A DNA stretch of 43,507 nucleotides from Collinsella sp. AF20-14LB (lineage in GTDB: Bacteria > Actinomycetota > Coriobacteriia > Coriobacteriales > Coriobacteriaceae), in NCBI RefSeq assembly GCF_003459505.1, contig NZ_QRWD01000021.1:1-43507 (forward strand). Direction: 5' to 3'. This document shows, in pieces, positions 25,127-33,549 of the stretch. Positions within the stretch are counted from its first letter, which is position 1. Each line of letters starts with the position of its first letter. The notes beneath the pieces are model-generated. The model did no database searches and was not told where the DNA came from. It worked only from the letters and a program-made list of their open reading frames with translations. Both the position numbers and the translations under genes were made by a program.

Positions 25127-27394
25127 ATGCCCCAAATTAACCTCATGGAACTCGCCGAGCAGTCTTTTGGCACCTCGCTCGAGCAGCTCGACGACCGTCG
25201 CATTTACAAGCTGCTGGTCAAGCTCGTGCAGGAGCGCTCTTCCGCCTGCCCGCTCAACAATGGCAAGAAAAAGCTCTACTACATCTCTGCCGAGTTTTTG
25301 ATTGGCAAGCTGCTCATCAACAACATGATCGACCTTGGCATCTACGACGAGGTTAAGGATCAGCTCACTGCCGCCGGTCACGACCTCAACAAGATCGAGG
25401 AGTTTGAGGTCGAGCCGTCGCTGGGCAACGGTGGCTTGGGCCGTCTGGCCGCATGCTTCCTGGATTCCATCGCCACGCTGGGCCTTACCGGAGACGGTGT
25501 GGGCCTCAACTACCATTACGGCCTGTTCCGCCAGCGCTTTGTCGATAAGCAGCAGAAGGCCGTCCCCGATGAGTGGCTTGGCGAGCAGGACATCCTGGTC
25601 GATGACGACCGCTCCTACACCGTTGAGTTTGACGATTTTGCCGTCACCTCCAAGCTCGTCAACATCGATGTGCCTGGTTACGGCCAGCCCACCAAGAACC
25701 GCCTGCGCCTGTTTGACCTGGCAAGTGTCGACGATGGCCTGGTACCCGGCAGCTCCATCGACTTCGATAAGACCGAGATCGCCAAGAACCTCACCCTGTT
25801 CCTCTATCCGGATGATTCCGACGAGCAGGGCCGTCTGCTTCGCATCTACCAGGAGTACTTCATGGTGAGCAACGCTGCCCAGCTCCTGATCGACGAGGCT
25901 GTCGAGCGCGGCAGTAACCTGCACGATCTGGCCGACTACGCCGTGGTCCAGATCAACGATACGCATCCCACCATGGTCATTCCCGAGCTCGTTCGCTTGC
26001 TCACCACCGAGCATGGCATCGAGTTTGACGAGGCCGTGACCATCGTACGCTCCATGGTCGCCTACACTAACCACACGATTCTTGCCGAGGCCCTCGAGAA
26101 GTGGCCGCTCGCCAGCCTGCAGAAGGTCTCCCCTGCCATCGCCGACATTATCGTCAAGCTCGATGAGATCGCGAAGGCCGAGCACGATGACCCGCGCGTC
26201 GCCATCATCGACGAATACAACACCGTCCACATGGCCCACATGGACATCCACTTTGGCTTCTCCATCAACGGCGTAGCCGCCCTCCACACCAAGATACTTG
26301 AGGACACCGAGCTTCATCCGTTCTACGAGATCTATCCCGAGAAGTTCTCCAACAAGACCAACGGCATCACCTTCCGCCGCTGGATCCATGGTGCCAACCC
26401 CGCGCTCGCCAGCCTGCTCGACGATGTGATCGGCACCGATTGGCGCAGCACCGGCGATCTGAGCAAGCTCGCCGAATTCGCCGACGACAAGGACGTTCTT
26501 GAGCGCCTGGCTGCCACCAAAGTCGAGGCCAAGAGCATCATGCGCCAGTTCATGGCGCTCGAGCAGGGCGTGACCATTCCCTCCAACGCCATCATCGATG
26601 TTCAGGTCAAGCGCATCCACGAGTATAAGCGCCAGCAGATGCTCGCGCTCTACATCATCTGGAAGTATCTCGACATCAAGAACGGCAACAAGCCCGCTCA
26701 CCCCGTCACCATCATCTTTGGCGGCAAGGCGGCACCTGCCTACACCATCGCCCAGGACATCATTCACCTGATCCTGACGCTGTCGCAGTGGATTGCAAAC
26801 GACCCCGACGTGGCTCCCTACCTGCAGGTTGTCATGATCGAGAACTATAACGTCACCGCCGCCGAGCGCGTGATCCCCGCCGCTGACATCTCCGAGCAGA
26901 TCAGCCTGGCCTCCAAGGAGGCAAGCGGCACCTCCAACATGAAGTTCATGCTCAACGGCGCCCTAACCCTGTGCACGCTCGACGGTGCCAACGTGGAGAT
27001 TGCCGAGCTCGTGGGCGACGAGAACATCTACACCTTTGGCGCCTCGTCCAAGCAGGTCGAGCAGCTCTACGCCGACGGCACCTACGATGCCGGCGCACTC
27101 TACCGCAAGCCCGGCATCAAACTGCTGGTGGACTTCATCACCAACCCCGCCTTTATGGCGACCGGCAACGCGGAGCGCCTGCAGCGTCTGCACGACGACA
27201 TCAAGGGCAAGGACTGGTTTATGGCCCTGCTCGACATTGAGGAGTACATCCAGACCAAGGAGCGCGTGCTGGCCGACTACGAGGACCAGGACGCTTGGAT
27301 GCGCAAGGCGCTCATCAATATCGCCAACGCCGGCACCTTCTCGTCCGACCGTACGATCTCCCAGTACAACGACGAGATCTGGCACCTGAGCTAG
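25127..27394 (+). CDS. glgP: Glycogen/maltodextrin phosphorylase
   Basis: A GT35 enzyme of 755 residues that uses phosphate to release glucose-1-P from alpha-1,4-glucans. Visible features are LGNGGLGRLAACFLDS near the N-terminus, INDTHP, the YTNHT segment, VKRIHEYKRQQ, and the pyridoxal-phosphate lysine region KEASGTSNMKFMLNGAL. It lacks the long N-terminal regulatory extension of eukaryotic enzymes. ATG 25127 follows CAGGAGGAAAC. It works with MalQ to degrade imported maltodextrins or stored glycogen. Its own ribosome site and a preceding hairpin suggest partly independent expression. The choice between GlgP and MalP substrate preference cannot be made from sequence alone. Confidence 0.95.
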   Translation: MPQINLMELAEQSFGTSLEQLDDRRIYKLLVKLVQERSSACPLNNGKKKLYYISAEFLIGKLLINNMIDLGIYDEVKDQLTAAGHDLNKIEEFEVEPSLGNGGLGRLAACFLDSIATLGLTGDGVGLNYHYGLFRQRFVDKQQKAVPDEWLGEQDILVDDDRSYTVEFDDFAVTSKLVNIDVPGYGQPTKNRLRLFDLASVDDGLVPGSSIDFDKTEIAKNLTLFLYPDDSDEQGRLLRIYQEYFMVSNAAQLLIDEAVERGSNLHDLADYAVVQINDTHPTMVIPELVRLLTTEHGIEFDEAVTIVRSMVAYTNHTILAEALEKWPLASLQKVSPAIADIIVKLDEIAKAEHDDPRVAIIDEYNTVHMAHMDIHFGFSINGVAALHTKILEDTELHPFYEIYPEKFSNKTNGITFRRWIHGANPALASLLDDVIGTDWRSTGDLSKLAEFADDKDVLERLAATKVEAKSIMRQFMALEQGVTIPSNAIIDVQVKRIHEYKRQQMLALYIIWKYLDIKNGNKPAHPVTIIFGGKAAPAYTIAQDIIHLILTLSQWIANDPDVAPYLQVVMIENYNVTAAERVIPAADISEQISLASKEASGTSNMKFMLNGALTLCTLDGANVEIAELVGDENIYTFGASSKQVEQLYADGTYDAGALYRKPGIKLLVDFITNPAFMATGNAERLQRLHDDIKGKDWFMALLDIEEYIQTKERVLADYEDQDAWMRKALINIANAGTFSSDRTISQYNDEIWHLS

Positions 27395-27422
27395 CTCATT
27401 CCCCTTACCCATCCTCTTGAGA

Positions 27423-27456
27423 AACGGAGTCGTGGCAACACGGCTCCGTTTTTTGT
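27423..27456 (+). terminator. Intrinsic terminator after glgP
   Basis: Stem aacggagtcgtg/cacggctccgtt with a gcaa loop, followed by six Ts, 29 bases past the glgP stop. A classical Rho-independent terminator. Confidence 0.88.
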
Positions 27457-27494
27457 GCCCGCACGTTACCCTGTGACCCGACTCTGCCAAACAA

Positions 27495-27790
27495 TCTCGA
27501 TCTGTAACAACTAGCCAGCAGAATTGGCACCGCCCGTTACAGAACGAGACAATCAAAACCGTCCATCTGAGTTCATCTCAATCTGTAACATCTGGCACCT
27601 AAAATTGCTTCTTCCTGTTACAGATCGAGACAAACGGAATCGTCCCGCAGCAATATCTCAATCTGTAACATCTAGCAGCTGAAATTCGTCTTTGGTGTTA
27701 CAGATTTAGATGAAATGGTTAGCTCAGCGGAACCGTCTCGATCTGTAACATCTAACGTCCGAAATCGGCCCCACCTGTTACAGATCGAGA
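27495..27790. repeat. Array of eight 15-bp elements in alternating orientation, 40-bp pitch
   Basis: Four units of 55 bases start at 27495, 27576, 27656 and 27736 (pitch 81, 80, 80). Each has a left arm TCTCRATCTGTAACA, a 25-base middle and a right arm TGTTACAGATCGAGA that is its reverse complement with few mismatches. Units are separated by 25-26 bases, so the 15-mer recurs every 40 bp with flipping orientation. Middles share a TCTA start and a central AAATT. The array lies between two convergent operons and their terminators and has no coding potential. It may be a protein-binding array, a transcribed tandem hairpin RNA or a chromosomal site. I know no named family that fits. Confidence 0.9.
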
Positions 27791-27823
27791 CAAACGACCG
27801 GCCAGACAGCCCCAACACAAAGA

Positions 27824-27862
27824 AAGGCTCCCCTCTCGCCCAGTGGACGGGAGGGGAGCCTT
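27824..27862 (-). terminator. Terminator of the carbohydrate ABC operon
   Basis: A twelve-base perfect stem, aaggctcccctc/gaggggagcctt (27824-27835 and 27851-27862). On the minus strand it is followed by TCTTTG, after the ATPase gene ends at 27931. It may act in both directions. Confidence 0.7.
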
Positions 27863-27930
27863 ATATGTGACCGCGGCAAAAGGATGGTAATACCGCAGTC
27901 GCCCAAAGGGAGGGCCTGGATGCACCGGGC

Positions 27931-29130
27931 CTAGATAAGGTTCTTGCCAGAGACCTTATCGAAGAGGTGGGTCGCATTCTTCTCGAACTTGAACCAGATG
28001 GGGTTGCCCGCCTTGAGCGCGCCCTTGGCCTCGAGGTCGACGACGGGGATAATCAGGACAAACTGGCCGTCGGGAGCGGTCACGTGGACATGCTCGGTCG
28101 AGCCCATGAGCTCGGTCACCTCGACGGTGCCCTGGAGCGCACCCTCCTCGCCCTTGTCGGCAAGCAGGATCTGCTCGGGACGCACGCCGGCCGTAATCTC
28201 CTTCACGTCGCCGCCGTCCCAGTTGAGGGCAAGCTGTGCGCAAGTCTCGGGGGCGAGCGCCACGTTCATATCCTCGGTCTTGACGGTAAAGCCGTTGCCC
28301 GAGCGCACCAGCTGGGCATCGAAGAAGTTCATCTGCGGCACGCCGATGAAGCCGGCGACGAAGATGTTCGCGGGATGGTTGAAGACCTCCTGCGGCGTGG
28401 CGATCTGCTGGACGACGCCGTCCTTCATGACCACGATACGGTCGCCGAGGGTCATAGCCTCGGTCTGGTCGTGGGTAACGTAGATGAAGGTACCCTTGAT
28501 CTCGTGACGCAGCTTAATGAGCTCGGCGCGCATCTGGTTACGCAACTTGGCGTCCAGGTTGGACAGCGGCTCGTCCATCAGGAAGACCTTGGGGTCACGC
28601 ACGATGGCTCGGCCGATGGCGACGCGCTGACGCTGACCGCCCGAAAGCGCCTTGGGCTTACGGTCGAGGTACTCGGTAATACCCAGGATCTCGGCAGCGG
28701 AGCGGACCTTGCGGTCGATCTCGTCCTTGGGGACTTTCTTGAGCTCGAGCGTAAACGCCATGTTCTCGTACACCGTCATATTGGGATACAGAGCATAGCT
28801 CTGGAACACCATGGCGATGTCGCGGTCCTTGGGAGCGACGTCGTTGACGCGCTTGCCATCGATGAGCACATCGCCCGAGGTGATGTCCTCCAGGCCGGCG
28901 ATCATGCGCATCGTCGTGGACTTACCGCAGCCAGAGGGGCCAACGAGGACGATGAACTCCTGGTCGTGAACGGTGAGGTTGAAGTCCTCTACAGCAAGCA
29001 CACCGTCCTCGGTAACCTTAAGGTTGTGCTTCTTCTCCTCGGTCTTCTTCTTTTTGCCAAAGAAGCCCTTCTTTTTTGACTCGTTGTTGGGATACACCTT
29101 CTGAACATGTTTGAGAACGATCTCGGCCAT
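27931..29130 (-). CDS. Carbohydrate ABC importer ATPase (MsmK/UgpC/MalK type)
   Basis: A 399-residue cytosolic ATPase powering a CUT1 sugar importer. Walker A GPSGCGKST is at about 64-72, followed by signature LSGGQRQRV, Walker B VFLMDEPLSNLDAKLR and the His switch YVTHDQTEA. The C-terminal TOBE regulatory domain includes GVRPEQI. An odd Lys-rich insertion (about residues 17-40, with KKGFFGKKKKTEEKK) sits between the first strand and the usual GVLAVEDF segment; typical homologues lack it. It is the last gene of an operon with a binding protein and two permeases, and it may be shared with other sugar importers. Confidence 0.94.
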   Translation of the reverse strand: MAEIVLKHVQKVYPNNESKKKGFFGKKKKTEEKKHNLKVTEDGVLAVEDFNLTVHDQEFIVLVGPSGCGKSTTMRMIAGLEDITSGDVLIDGKRVNDVAPKDRDIAMVFQSYALYPNMTVYENMAFTLELKKVPKDEIDRKVRSAAEILGITEYLDRKPKALSGGQRQRVAIGRAIVRDPKVFLMDEPLSNLDAKLRNQMRAELIKLRHEIKGTFIYVTHDQTEAMTLGDRIVVMKDGVVQQIATPQEVFNHPANIFVAGFIGVPQMNFFDAQLVRSGNGFTVKTEDMNVALAPETCAQLALNWDGGDVKEITAGVRPEQILLADKGEEGALQGTVEVTELMGSTEHVHVTAPDGQFVLIIPVVDLEAKGALKAGNPIWFKFEKNATHLFDKVSGKNLI

Positions 29131-29198
29131 GTCTTTACCTTTCGATACGCGGCGCCGCGCTGAGGGGCGCCGCCAAAACTTGCAAAACAGTTACGGCA

Positions 29199-30038
29199 TC
29201 AGCCCTTGACGGCACCTGCCACAACGCCGTCAATGATGTACTTCTGGCAGAAGATGTACATGATGACGATGGGGATGACGACCATCATGATGCATGCCAT
29301 CATGGGGCCGAGCTCGACGTGGCCATAGCCGCCACGGAAGTACTGGATCAAGATAGGAATGGTCTTGTACTTGGTGGAGTCGAGCGTAAGGTAGGGCAGC
29401 AGATAGTCGTTCCAGACCCACATGGTCTCAAGGATACCGACCGAAAGATAGGTGGGCTTCATAATGGGAAGGACGATCTTAAAGAACACCTGGACCGGGT
29501 TGCAGCCGTCGATCATGGCCGCCTCTTCGATCTCGAGCGGGATGTTCTTTACAAAGCCGGCGAACATAAAGACCGCGAGGCCCGCGCCAAAACCAAGGTA
29601 GATGAAGCAGATGTTAAACGGCGTGTTAAAGCCGATGCGGTCCGCGAGGTTGGACAGCGTGAACATGAGCATCTGGAAGGGCACGACCATCGAGAAGACG
29701 AACAGGTAATAGAAGAAGTTCGAGATCTTGCTGTTGACGCGCACCACGTACCAAGCGCACATGGAGCAGCACACCAAGATCAGCACGACCGACGTGACCG
29801 TGATGATGAGCGAATACATAAATGCCGAGGCAAAGCCCTGCTCGTTCAGAGCGTGCACGTAGTTTGCGAGGCCGTTGAACGTCTCGGGCGTGAGCAGATC
29901 GAACGCCGTGGTGGTGCTGATTGCGGTCGCTTTCTTAAAGGAATTGAGCGCAATCATGAACACGGGGTAGATCCATGCGAGCGACAGGATCGTAAAGAAG
30001 ATCGAGAGCGCGCGGTTGATAGCCTTATCGCGTTTCAT
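29199..30038 (-). CDS. Carbohydrate ABC permease, MalG type
   Basis: A 279-residue inner-membrane permease with six helices. The EAA coupling loop reads EIEEAAMIDGCNPVQVFFKI, characteristic of the CUT1 family, and the C-terminus ends in a cytosolic GAVKG tail as in MalG. The ATG (30038) shares a base with the TAA of the upstream permease (TAATG), with AGGAGG in the preceding gene. It pairs with the MalF-type permease to form the translocation pore. Neighbouring malQ and glgP suggest maltodextrins as substrate. Confidence 0.93.
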   Translation of the reverse strand: MKRDKAINRALSIFFTILSLAWIYPVFMIALNSFKKATAISTTTAFDLLTPETFNGLANYVHALNEQGFASAFMYSLIITVTSVVLILVCCSMCAWYVVRVNSKISNFFYYLFVFSMVVPFQMLMFTLSNLADRIGFNTPFNICFIYLGFGAGLAVFMFAGFVKNIPLEIEEAAMIDGCNPVQVFFKIVLPIMKPTYLSVGILETMWVWNDYLLPYLTLDSTKYKTIPILIQYFRGGYGHVELGPMMACIMMVVIPIVIMYIFCQKYIIDGVVAGAVKG

Positions 30039-30892
30039 TACTGCTGCACCTCCTTGGACCTCGTGGCCTTAAGCTGGATCATAGAAATAGCGACAACCAG
30101 GATGCAGAAGATAACTGCCTTGGCCTGACCGATGCCCTGCCATGCGATGCCAGCACGCGAATAGAACGTGTTGTAGATGTTCAGGGCGAGCATCTCGGTG
30201 GAGTGCGCCGGAGCGCCACCGGTAAGGGCGAGGTTCTGGTCGAACAGCTTAAAGCCGTTGGTGATGGACAGGAACAGGCAGATGGTGATGGTCGGCATCA
30301 GGTTGGGGATCTTAACCTTCCAAAACGTCTGCCATGCCGTAGCGCCATCGACCTTGGCGGCCTCGATGTAGTCAGACGGGATGGACTGCAGACCGGCGAT
30401 GTAGATGATCATCATGTAGCCGACCTGTTGCCACAGGGTCAGGATGATAAGGCCCCAGAAGCCAGCGGCGGAGTTGAGGGCGATAAGCTGGGCACCCACG
30501 TTGGAGAGCAGGCAGTTGATCAGAATCTGCCAAATGTAACCCAGCACAATGCCGCCGATCAGGTTAGGCATAAAGAAAATCGTACGGAAGATGTTGGTGC
30601 CCTTGAGCGCCTTGCGGGTGAGCGCCTGCGCAATGGCCAGCGCGATCACGTTGATGAGCACCGTCGACAGGAAGGCAAACGCCACGGTAAAGAAGAACGA
30701 CGTGGAGAACTGCGGGTCGGTCAGTGCGCGCACGTAGTTCTCGATACCGACAAAGTGCGCGTTATTGATGGTAATAAACTGGCAGAACGAGAGATAGAAA
30801 CCCTGGATAAAGGGAATCACGAACCCGATCATAAACGCCAGGCACGTGGGCAGCATAAAGAGCGGCCACCAGCGCTTGAGTGCTTTGCCCAT
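30038..30892 (-). CDS. Carbohydrate ABC permease, MalF type
   Basis: A 284-residue permease with six helices. It starts with a short cytosolic segment and FMLPTCLAFMIGFVIPFIQG. The coupling loop is DYIEAAKVDGATAWQTFWKV. It lacks the large periplasmic P2 loop and extra N-terminal helices of E. coli MalF, as usual in Gram-positives. It is separated from the binding-protein gene by a stable hairpin that probably lowers permease relative to binding-protein expression. It overlaps malG-type translation start. Confidence 0.93.
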   Translation of the reverse strand: MGKALKRWWPLFMLPTCLAFMIGFVIPFIQGFYLSFCQFITINNAHFVGIENYVRALTDPQFSTSFFFTVAFAFLSTVLINVIALAIAQALTRKALKGTNIFRTIFFMPNLIGGIVLGYIWQILINCLLSNVGAQLIALNSAAGFWGLIILTLWQQVGYMMIIYIAGLQSIPSDYIEAAKVDGATAWQTFWKVKIPNLMPTITICLFLSITNGFKLFDQNLALTGGAPAHSTEMLALNIYNTFYSRAGIAWQGIGQAKAVIFCILVVAISMIQLKATRSKEVQQ

Positions 30893-30912
30893 AGAAGGGT
30901 CCTTTCAATATG

Positions 30913-30948
30913 CAGGGGGCGGGCAAACCTACGTCTGCCCGCCCCCTG
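30913..30948 (-). terminator. Intra-operon hairpin between binding protein and permeases
   Basis: A thirteen-base perfect stem, cagggggcgggca/tgcccgccccctg (30913-30925 and 30936-30948), 31 bases after the binding-protein stop and without a T-tract on the minus strand. Such hairpins typically stabilise the upstream mRNA and cause partial read-through. Confidence 0.75.
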
Positions 30949-30979
30949 TCGCTAATCAGATAGCTTGGGCAGCAACTGC

Positions 30980-32296
30980 TTACTCGGAAGCAGCCTTCTC
31001 GGTCTTCCAGCCATCGACGAAGGCATTCTTGACGCCGTCCCACTTGGTGTTGTCGGCAGCATAAGCGATGAGAGCCTGCTTGAGGTTCTTCTTCCACTCC
31101 TCAGAGGGGATGTAAACGAAGTCCCAAGCAACGGTCTTCTTGCCATCCTTGGCCATAGCAACGGCCTGCTGCGAGAAGACGTTGGTGGTCTCCTTAGCGC
31201 TCTTGAACGGGGCGGTCAGACCCATCTTGTCAGCGATGATGCTGGTGGCGGTGTCAGAAGTGACGCACCAATACATGAAGTCCTCGGTGGCCTTCTGGGC
31301 ATCCTCGGAAGCCTGGGAGCTGACGCACCAGTAGTTCTCGCCGCCGGAGCACAGGCCCTGGTTCTCCTCGCCGTCGACGCCGATGTAGATCGGCAGCATG
31401 CCGAGCTGGTCGTCGGTCATACCGGCCTTGGTGAGGTCGGCGTAGGCCCAAGAGCCGTTCTGGTAGAAGACGGCCTTGCCGGTTGCGAACTCGTTAGTGG
31501 CGTCGTCACCGGTCTTGGAGGCGAGCTGCGAAGGATCGCAGGTGGAGTCGGTGATGTACAGGTCGAAGATCTGCTTAAAGTTGTCGAGATACTCGCCCTT
31601 GATCTCGTCGTCCTCCTGGTTGTGCTCCTTCTCGAACTCGTAGTAGAGCGGGAGGTTGGCGAGGTGGGTGGTGTAGCGCCAGCTGGAGGAGTCATCCATG
31701 CCGGCGGAAGTGAAGGCACCGTCAACGCCGAGCTCGTCCTTGCGGGCCTGGATGTCATCGGCGCAAGCCTTCAGCTTGTCGAAGGAGTTGATGTCCTCGG
31801 CCTTGTAGCCAGCCTTCTCGAGGAGCTCCTTGTTGTAGATGATGCCGTAGCTCTCCTGAACCCAGTCGATACCCAGATCCTTGCCGTCGGACTGCAGAGC
31901 CAGGGAGTCGTCGATGAGCTCGCCGCGGAGCTTGGTGTCGGACAGATCGGCGCAGTAATCCTTCCAGTTCTTAAGACCGGTGGGGCCGTTGACCTGGAAC
32001 AGCGTCGGAGCGGAGCTCTTGGACATCTCGGACTTGAGCTTCTCCTCGTAGGTGTTGGAGGCGGCGGTCACGATCTTGACCTCGACGCCCTTCTCCTTCT
32101 TGTACGCCTTGGCGATCTCCTTCCACTCCTTGTCGACCTCGGGCTTGAATTGGAGGAAGTAGACCTCGGCAGCGTCACCAGAAGCAGAGGAGCCGGAGCC
32201 GGCGGAGCCACCGCAGCCCACAAGACCCAGACCAAGAACCGCAGCCGCGGAACCAGCGAAGCCCAGGAACTGCCTTCTGCTCATTTCGTTCTTCAT
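30980..32296 (-). CDS. Tat-dependent lipoprotein sugar-binding protein
   Basis: A CUT1 extracellular solute-binding protein of 438 residues that captures oligosaccharides outside the membrane. The signal has twin arginines (SRRQFLG at 6-12), a hydrophobic segment and a lipobox LVGC with lipid-anchored Cys28, then a Gly/Ser-rich linker. The mature SBP_bac_1 fold has family-like segments such as GYKAEDINSFDKLKACADD and GKAVFYQNGSWAYADL. ATG 32296 is preferred to a GTG 18 bases upstream because GGGTGG precedes it. It is the first gene of the importer operon. The substrate is probably maltodextrin by context. Routing by Tat rather than Sec is unusual for this family but recurs in Actinobacteria. 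Confidence 0.93.
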   Translation of the reverse strand: MKNEMSRRQFLGFAGSAAAVLGLGLVGCGGSAGSGSSASGDAAEVYFLQFKPEVDKEWKEIAKAYKKEKGVEVKIVTAASNTYEEKLKSEMSKSSAPTLFQVNGPTGLKNWKDYCADLSDTKLRGELIDDSLALQSDGKDLGIDWVQESYGIIYNKELLEKAGYKAEDINSFDKLKACADDIQARKDELGVDGAFTSAGMDDSSSWRYTTHLANLPLYYEFEKEHNQEDDEIKGEYLDNFKQIFDLYITDSTCDPSQLASKTGDDATNEFATGKAVFYQNGSWAYADLTKAGMTDDQLGMLPIYIGVDGEENQGLCSGGENYWCVSSQASEDAQKATEDFMYWCVTSDTATSIIADKMGLTAPFKSAKETTNVFSQQAVAMAKDGKKTVAWDFVYIPSEEWKKNLKQALIAYAADNTKWDGVKNAFVDGWKTEKAASE

Positions 32297-32509
32297 TACA
32301 ATCCACCCTTTCACACCGTGGCGGCACCCTTTGCCGCCGCCTTCGGAGATTGGCTCGGGGACTTTGCCCCTTTTGCTGTTTTGTACGATACGCTATTTAG
32401 AAAGTTGTTTGAACAAGTATTACTAGAGCGGTAGAAAAACTTCGGTAAACGGTAATTTCAACTTGATACTTGACAAGTTTTGTATAAACAATTATTTGTT
32501 ATCGAATGC
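32297..32509 (-). promoter_or_regulatory. Regulatory region of the ABC importer operon
   Basis: A/T-rich non-coding region before the binding-protein gene. It contains cggtaaacggtaat at 32443-32456, sharing CGGTAAA with the inverted CGGTAAA/TTTACCG pair at 33395-33418 near the GntR gene. It also contains acttgatacttgacaagt-type repeats at 32461-32478. These are candidate operators for the neighbouring GntR regulator. No unambiguous -35/-10 pair was fixed. Confidence 0.5.
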
Positions 32510-32564
32510 AGAGAAAACGCCCGGTCAAGCCGATGCATCGTCGGTTTGACCGGGCGTTTTCTCT
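32510..32564. terminator. Bidirectional terminator after the GntR gene
   Basis: A nineteen-base perfect stem pairs 32510-32528 with 32546-32564 (agagaaaacgcccggtcaa and its complement). A-rich and T-rich ends make it function on both strands. It separates the GntR gene from the importer promoter. Confidence 0.88.
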
Positions 32565-32605
32565 TTGGGGGCATGAGTAGTCTCGTCAGGCTGCGAGCTA
32601 GCCGG

Positions 32606-33325
32606 CTATCGCTTGGAGTTGACGCGGTAGTGGAAGATCTCGGGATGCGTGCGGGCATGCGTGACCTCGAACAAGATGCCGTCCGAGGTGTACGACTGGC
32701 TCTCCATGACAGCGACACAGTTGTACTTGCCAAGGTCCAAGTAGCTGCAGTCCTCATCGTTGGCAAGCTCGACGCTCACCGTACGGCGGCTCGCCATCAC
32801 TTTGACGCCGCGCTTGTGCTCCAGATAGCCGTAGATAGAATCCGCCGCGATCTCGGGGGTCAGGCCCTTGGCGATCGACGCCAAAAAGTAGCCATGGTCC
32901 ACTTGGCGCGCACTGCCGTTGAGGCTTCGGACACGCACTACGCGAATCAACTCCTCGCCCACCTTAAAGCCCAGGCGACGAGAGAGTTGCTCGGTGCAAA
33001 TCAAATGTTCAAAAGACTTGACCTCGGTCGATGCAACGGCATTGTTGCGTTTTGCGAACTCGCCAAACGACTCAACCTCTTCGAGTGCGCCCAACATGTC
33101 GGTTTCGCCCTTAAGCCAAATAACGCGCACGCCCTTGCCGTGTATGGGCTGCACAAACATCCCGTCGGCCAGCATACCCAAGGCGCGACGGACGGTATTG
33201 CGAGTACATCCGAACTCCGCGGTCAACTCAGCTTCGGTTGGCAGCATCTCCTGAAACGCATAGGTCCCATTAATGATGCGCGAGCGTATTTCTCGGTAGA
33301 TTCCTTCGTATATCGCTTTTGGCAT
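32606..33325 (-). CDS. GntR/HutC (TreR-like) transcriptional regulator
   Basis: A 239-residue repressor. The winged helix is at about 1-70 (YEGIYREIRSRIINGTY, LPTEAELTAEFGCTRNTVRR, ALGMLADGMFVQPIHGKG). A UbiC-like (UTRA) effector domain spans about 90-235, with REIRSR at the start and a RVVRVRSL core strand. Many members sense sugar phosphates, TreR sensing trehalose-6-P. It is divergently placed to a PTS-phosphatase fusion and upstream of the ABC importer. CGGTAAA motifs occur in both control regions. It probably regulates one or both. Confidence 0.9.
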   Translation of the reverse strand: MPKAIYEGIYREIRSRIINGTYAFQEMLPTEAELTAEFGCTRNTVRRALGMLADGMFVQPIHGKGVRVIWLKGETDMLGALEEVESFGEFAKRNNAVASTEVKSFEHLICTEQLSRRLGFKVGEELIRVVRVRSLNGSARQVDHGYFLASIAKGLTPEIAADSIYGYLEHKRGVKVMASRRTVSVELANDEDCSYLDLGKYNCVAVMESQSYTSDGILFEVTHARTHPEIFHYRVNSKR

Positions 33326-33385
33326 GACTTCACCTCTAATGAATATGTATGGCTAGGCACGATAGCATTTCTTTGGGTTGTTTAA

Positions 33386-33418
33386 ACCGATTATCGGTAA
33401 AGCACGGATTATTTACCG
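33386..33418. promoter_or_regulatory. Operator cluster between GntR and PTS genes
   Basis: A thirteen-base perfect palindrome, accgattatcggt (33386-33398), overlaps an inverted pair cggtaaa (33395-33401) and tttaccg (33412-33418). The position between divergent genes and the shared CGGTAAA with the importer promoter suggest GntR binding sites. A GTTTAAAC motif is adjacent (33379-33386) and recurs at 33501-33508. Confidence 0.6.
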
Positions 33419-33549
33419 TCGACGGTTCCCCCGAAACCCAAATCGGACCGAATCAAAACCGTCAATGCGGCAAGCAGCCAGTCCTCTACAATGAGTTCAT
33501 TGTTTAAACGTTCTTGCTCGCACAGCATGTTGCATCCGGAAGGCATATT

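Noticed and set aside
27495..27790. Interpretation of the 40-bp array as CRISPR
   Set aside because: Repeats are only 15 bp, alternate in orientation, and their spacers resemble one another; no cas genes are present.
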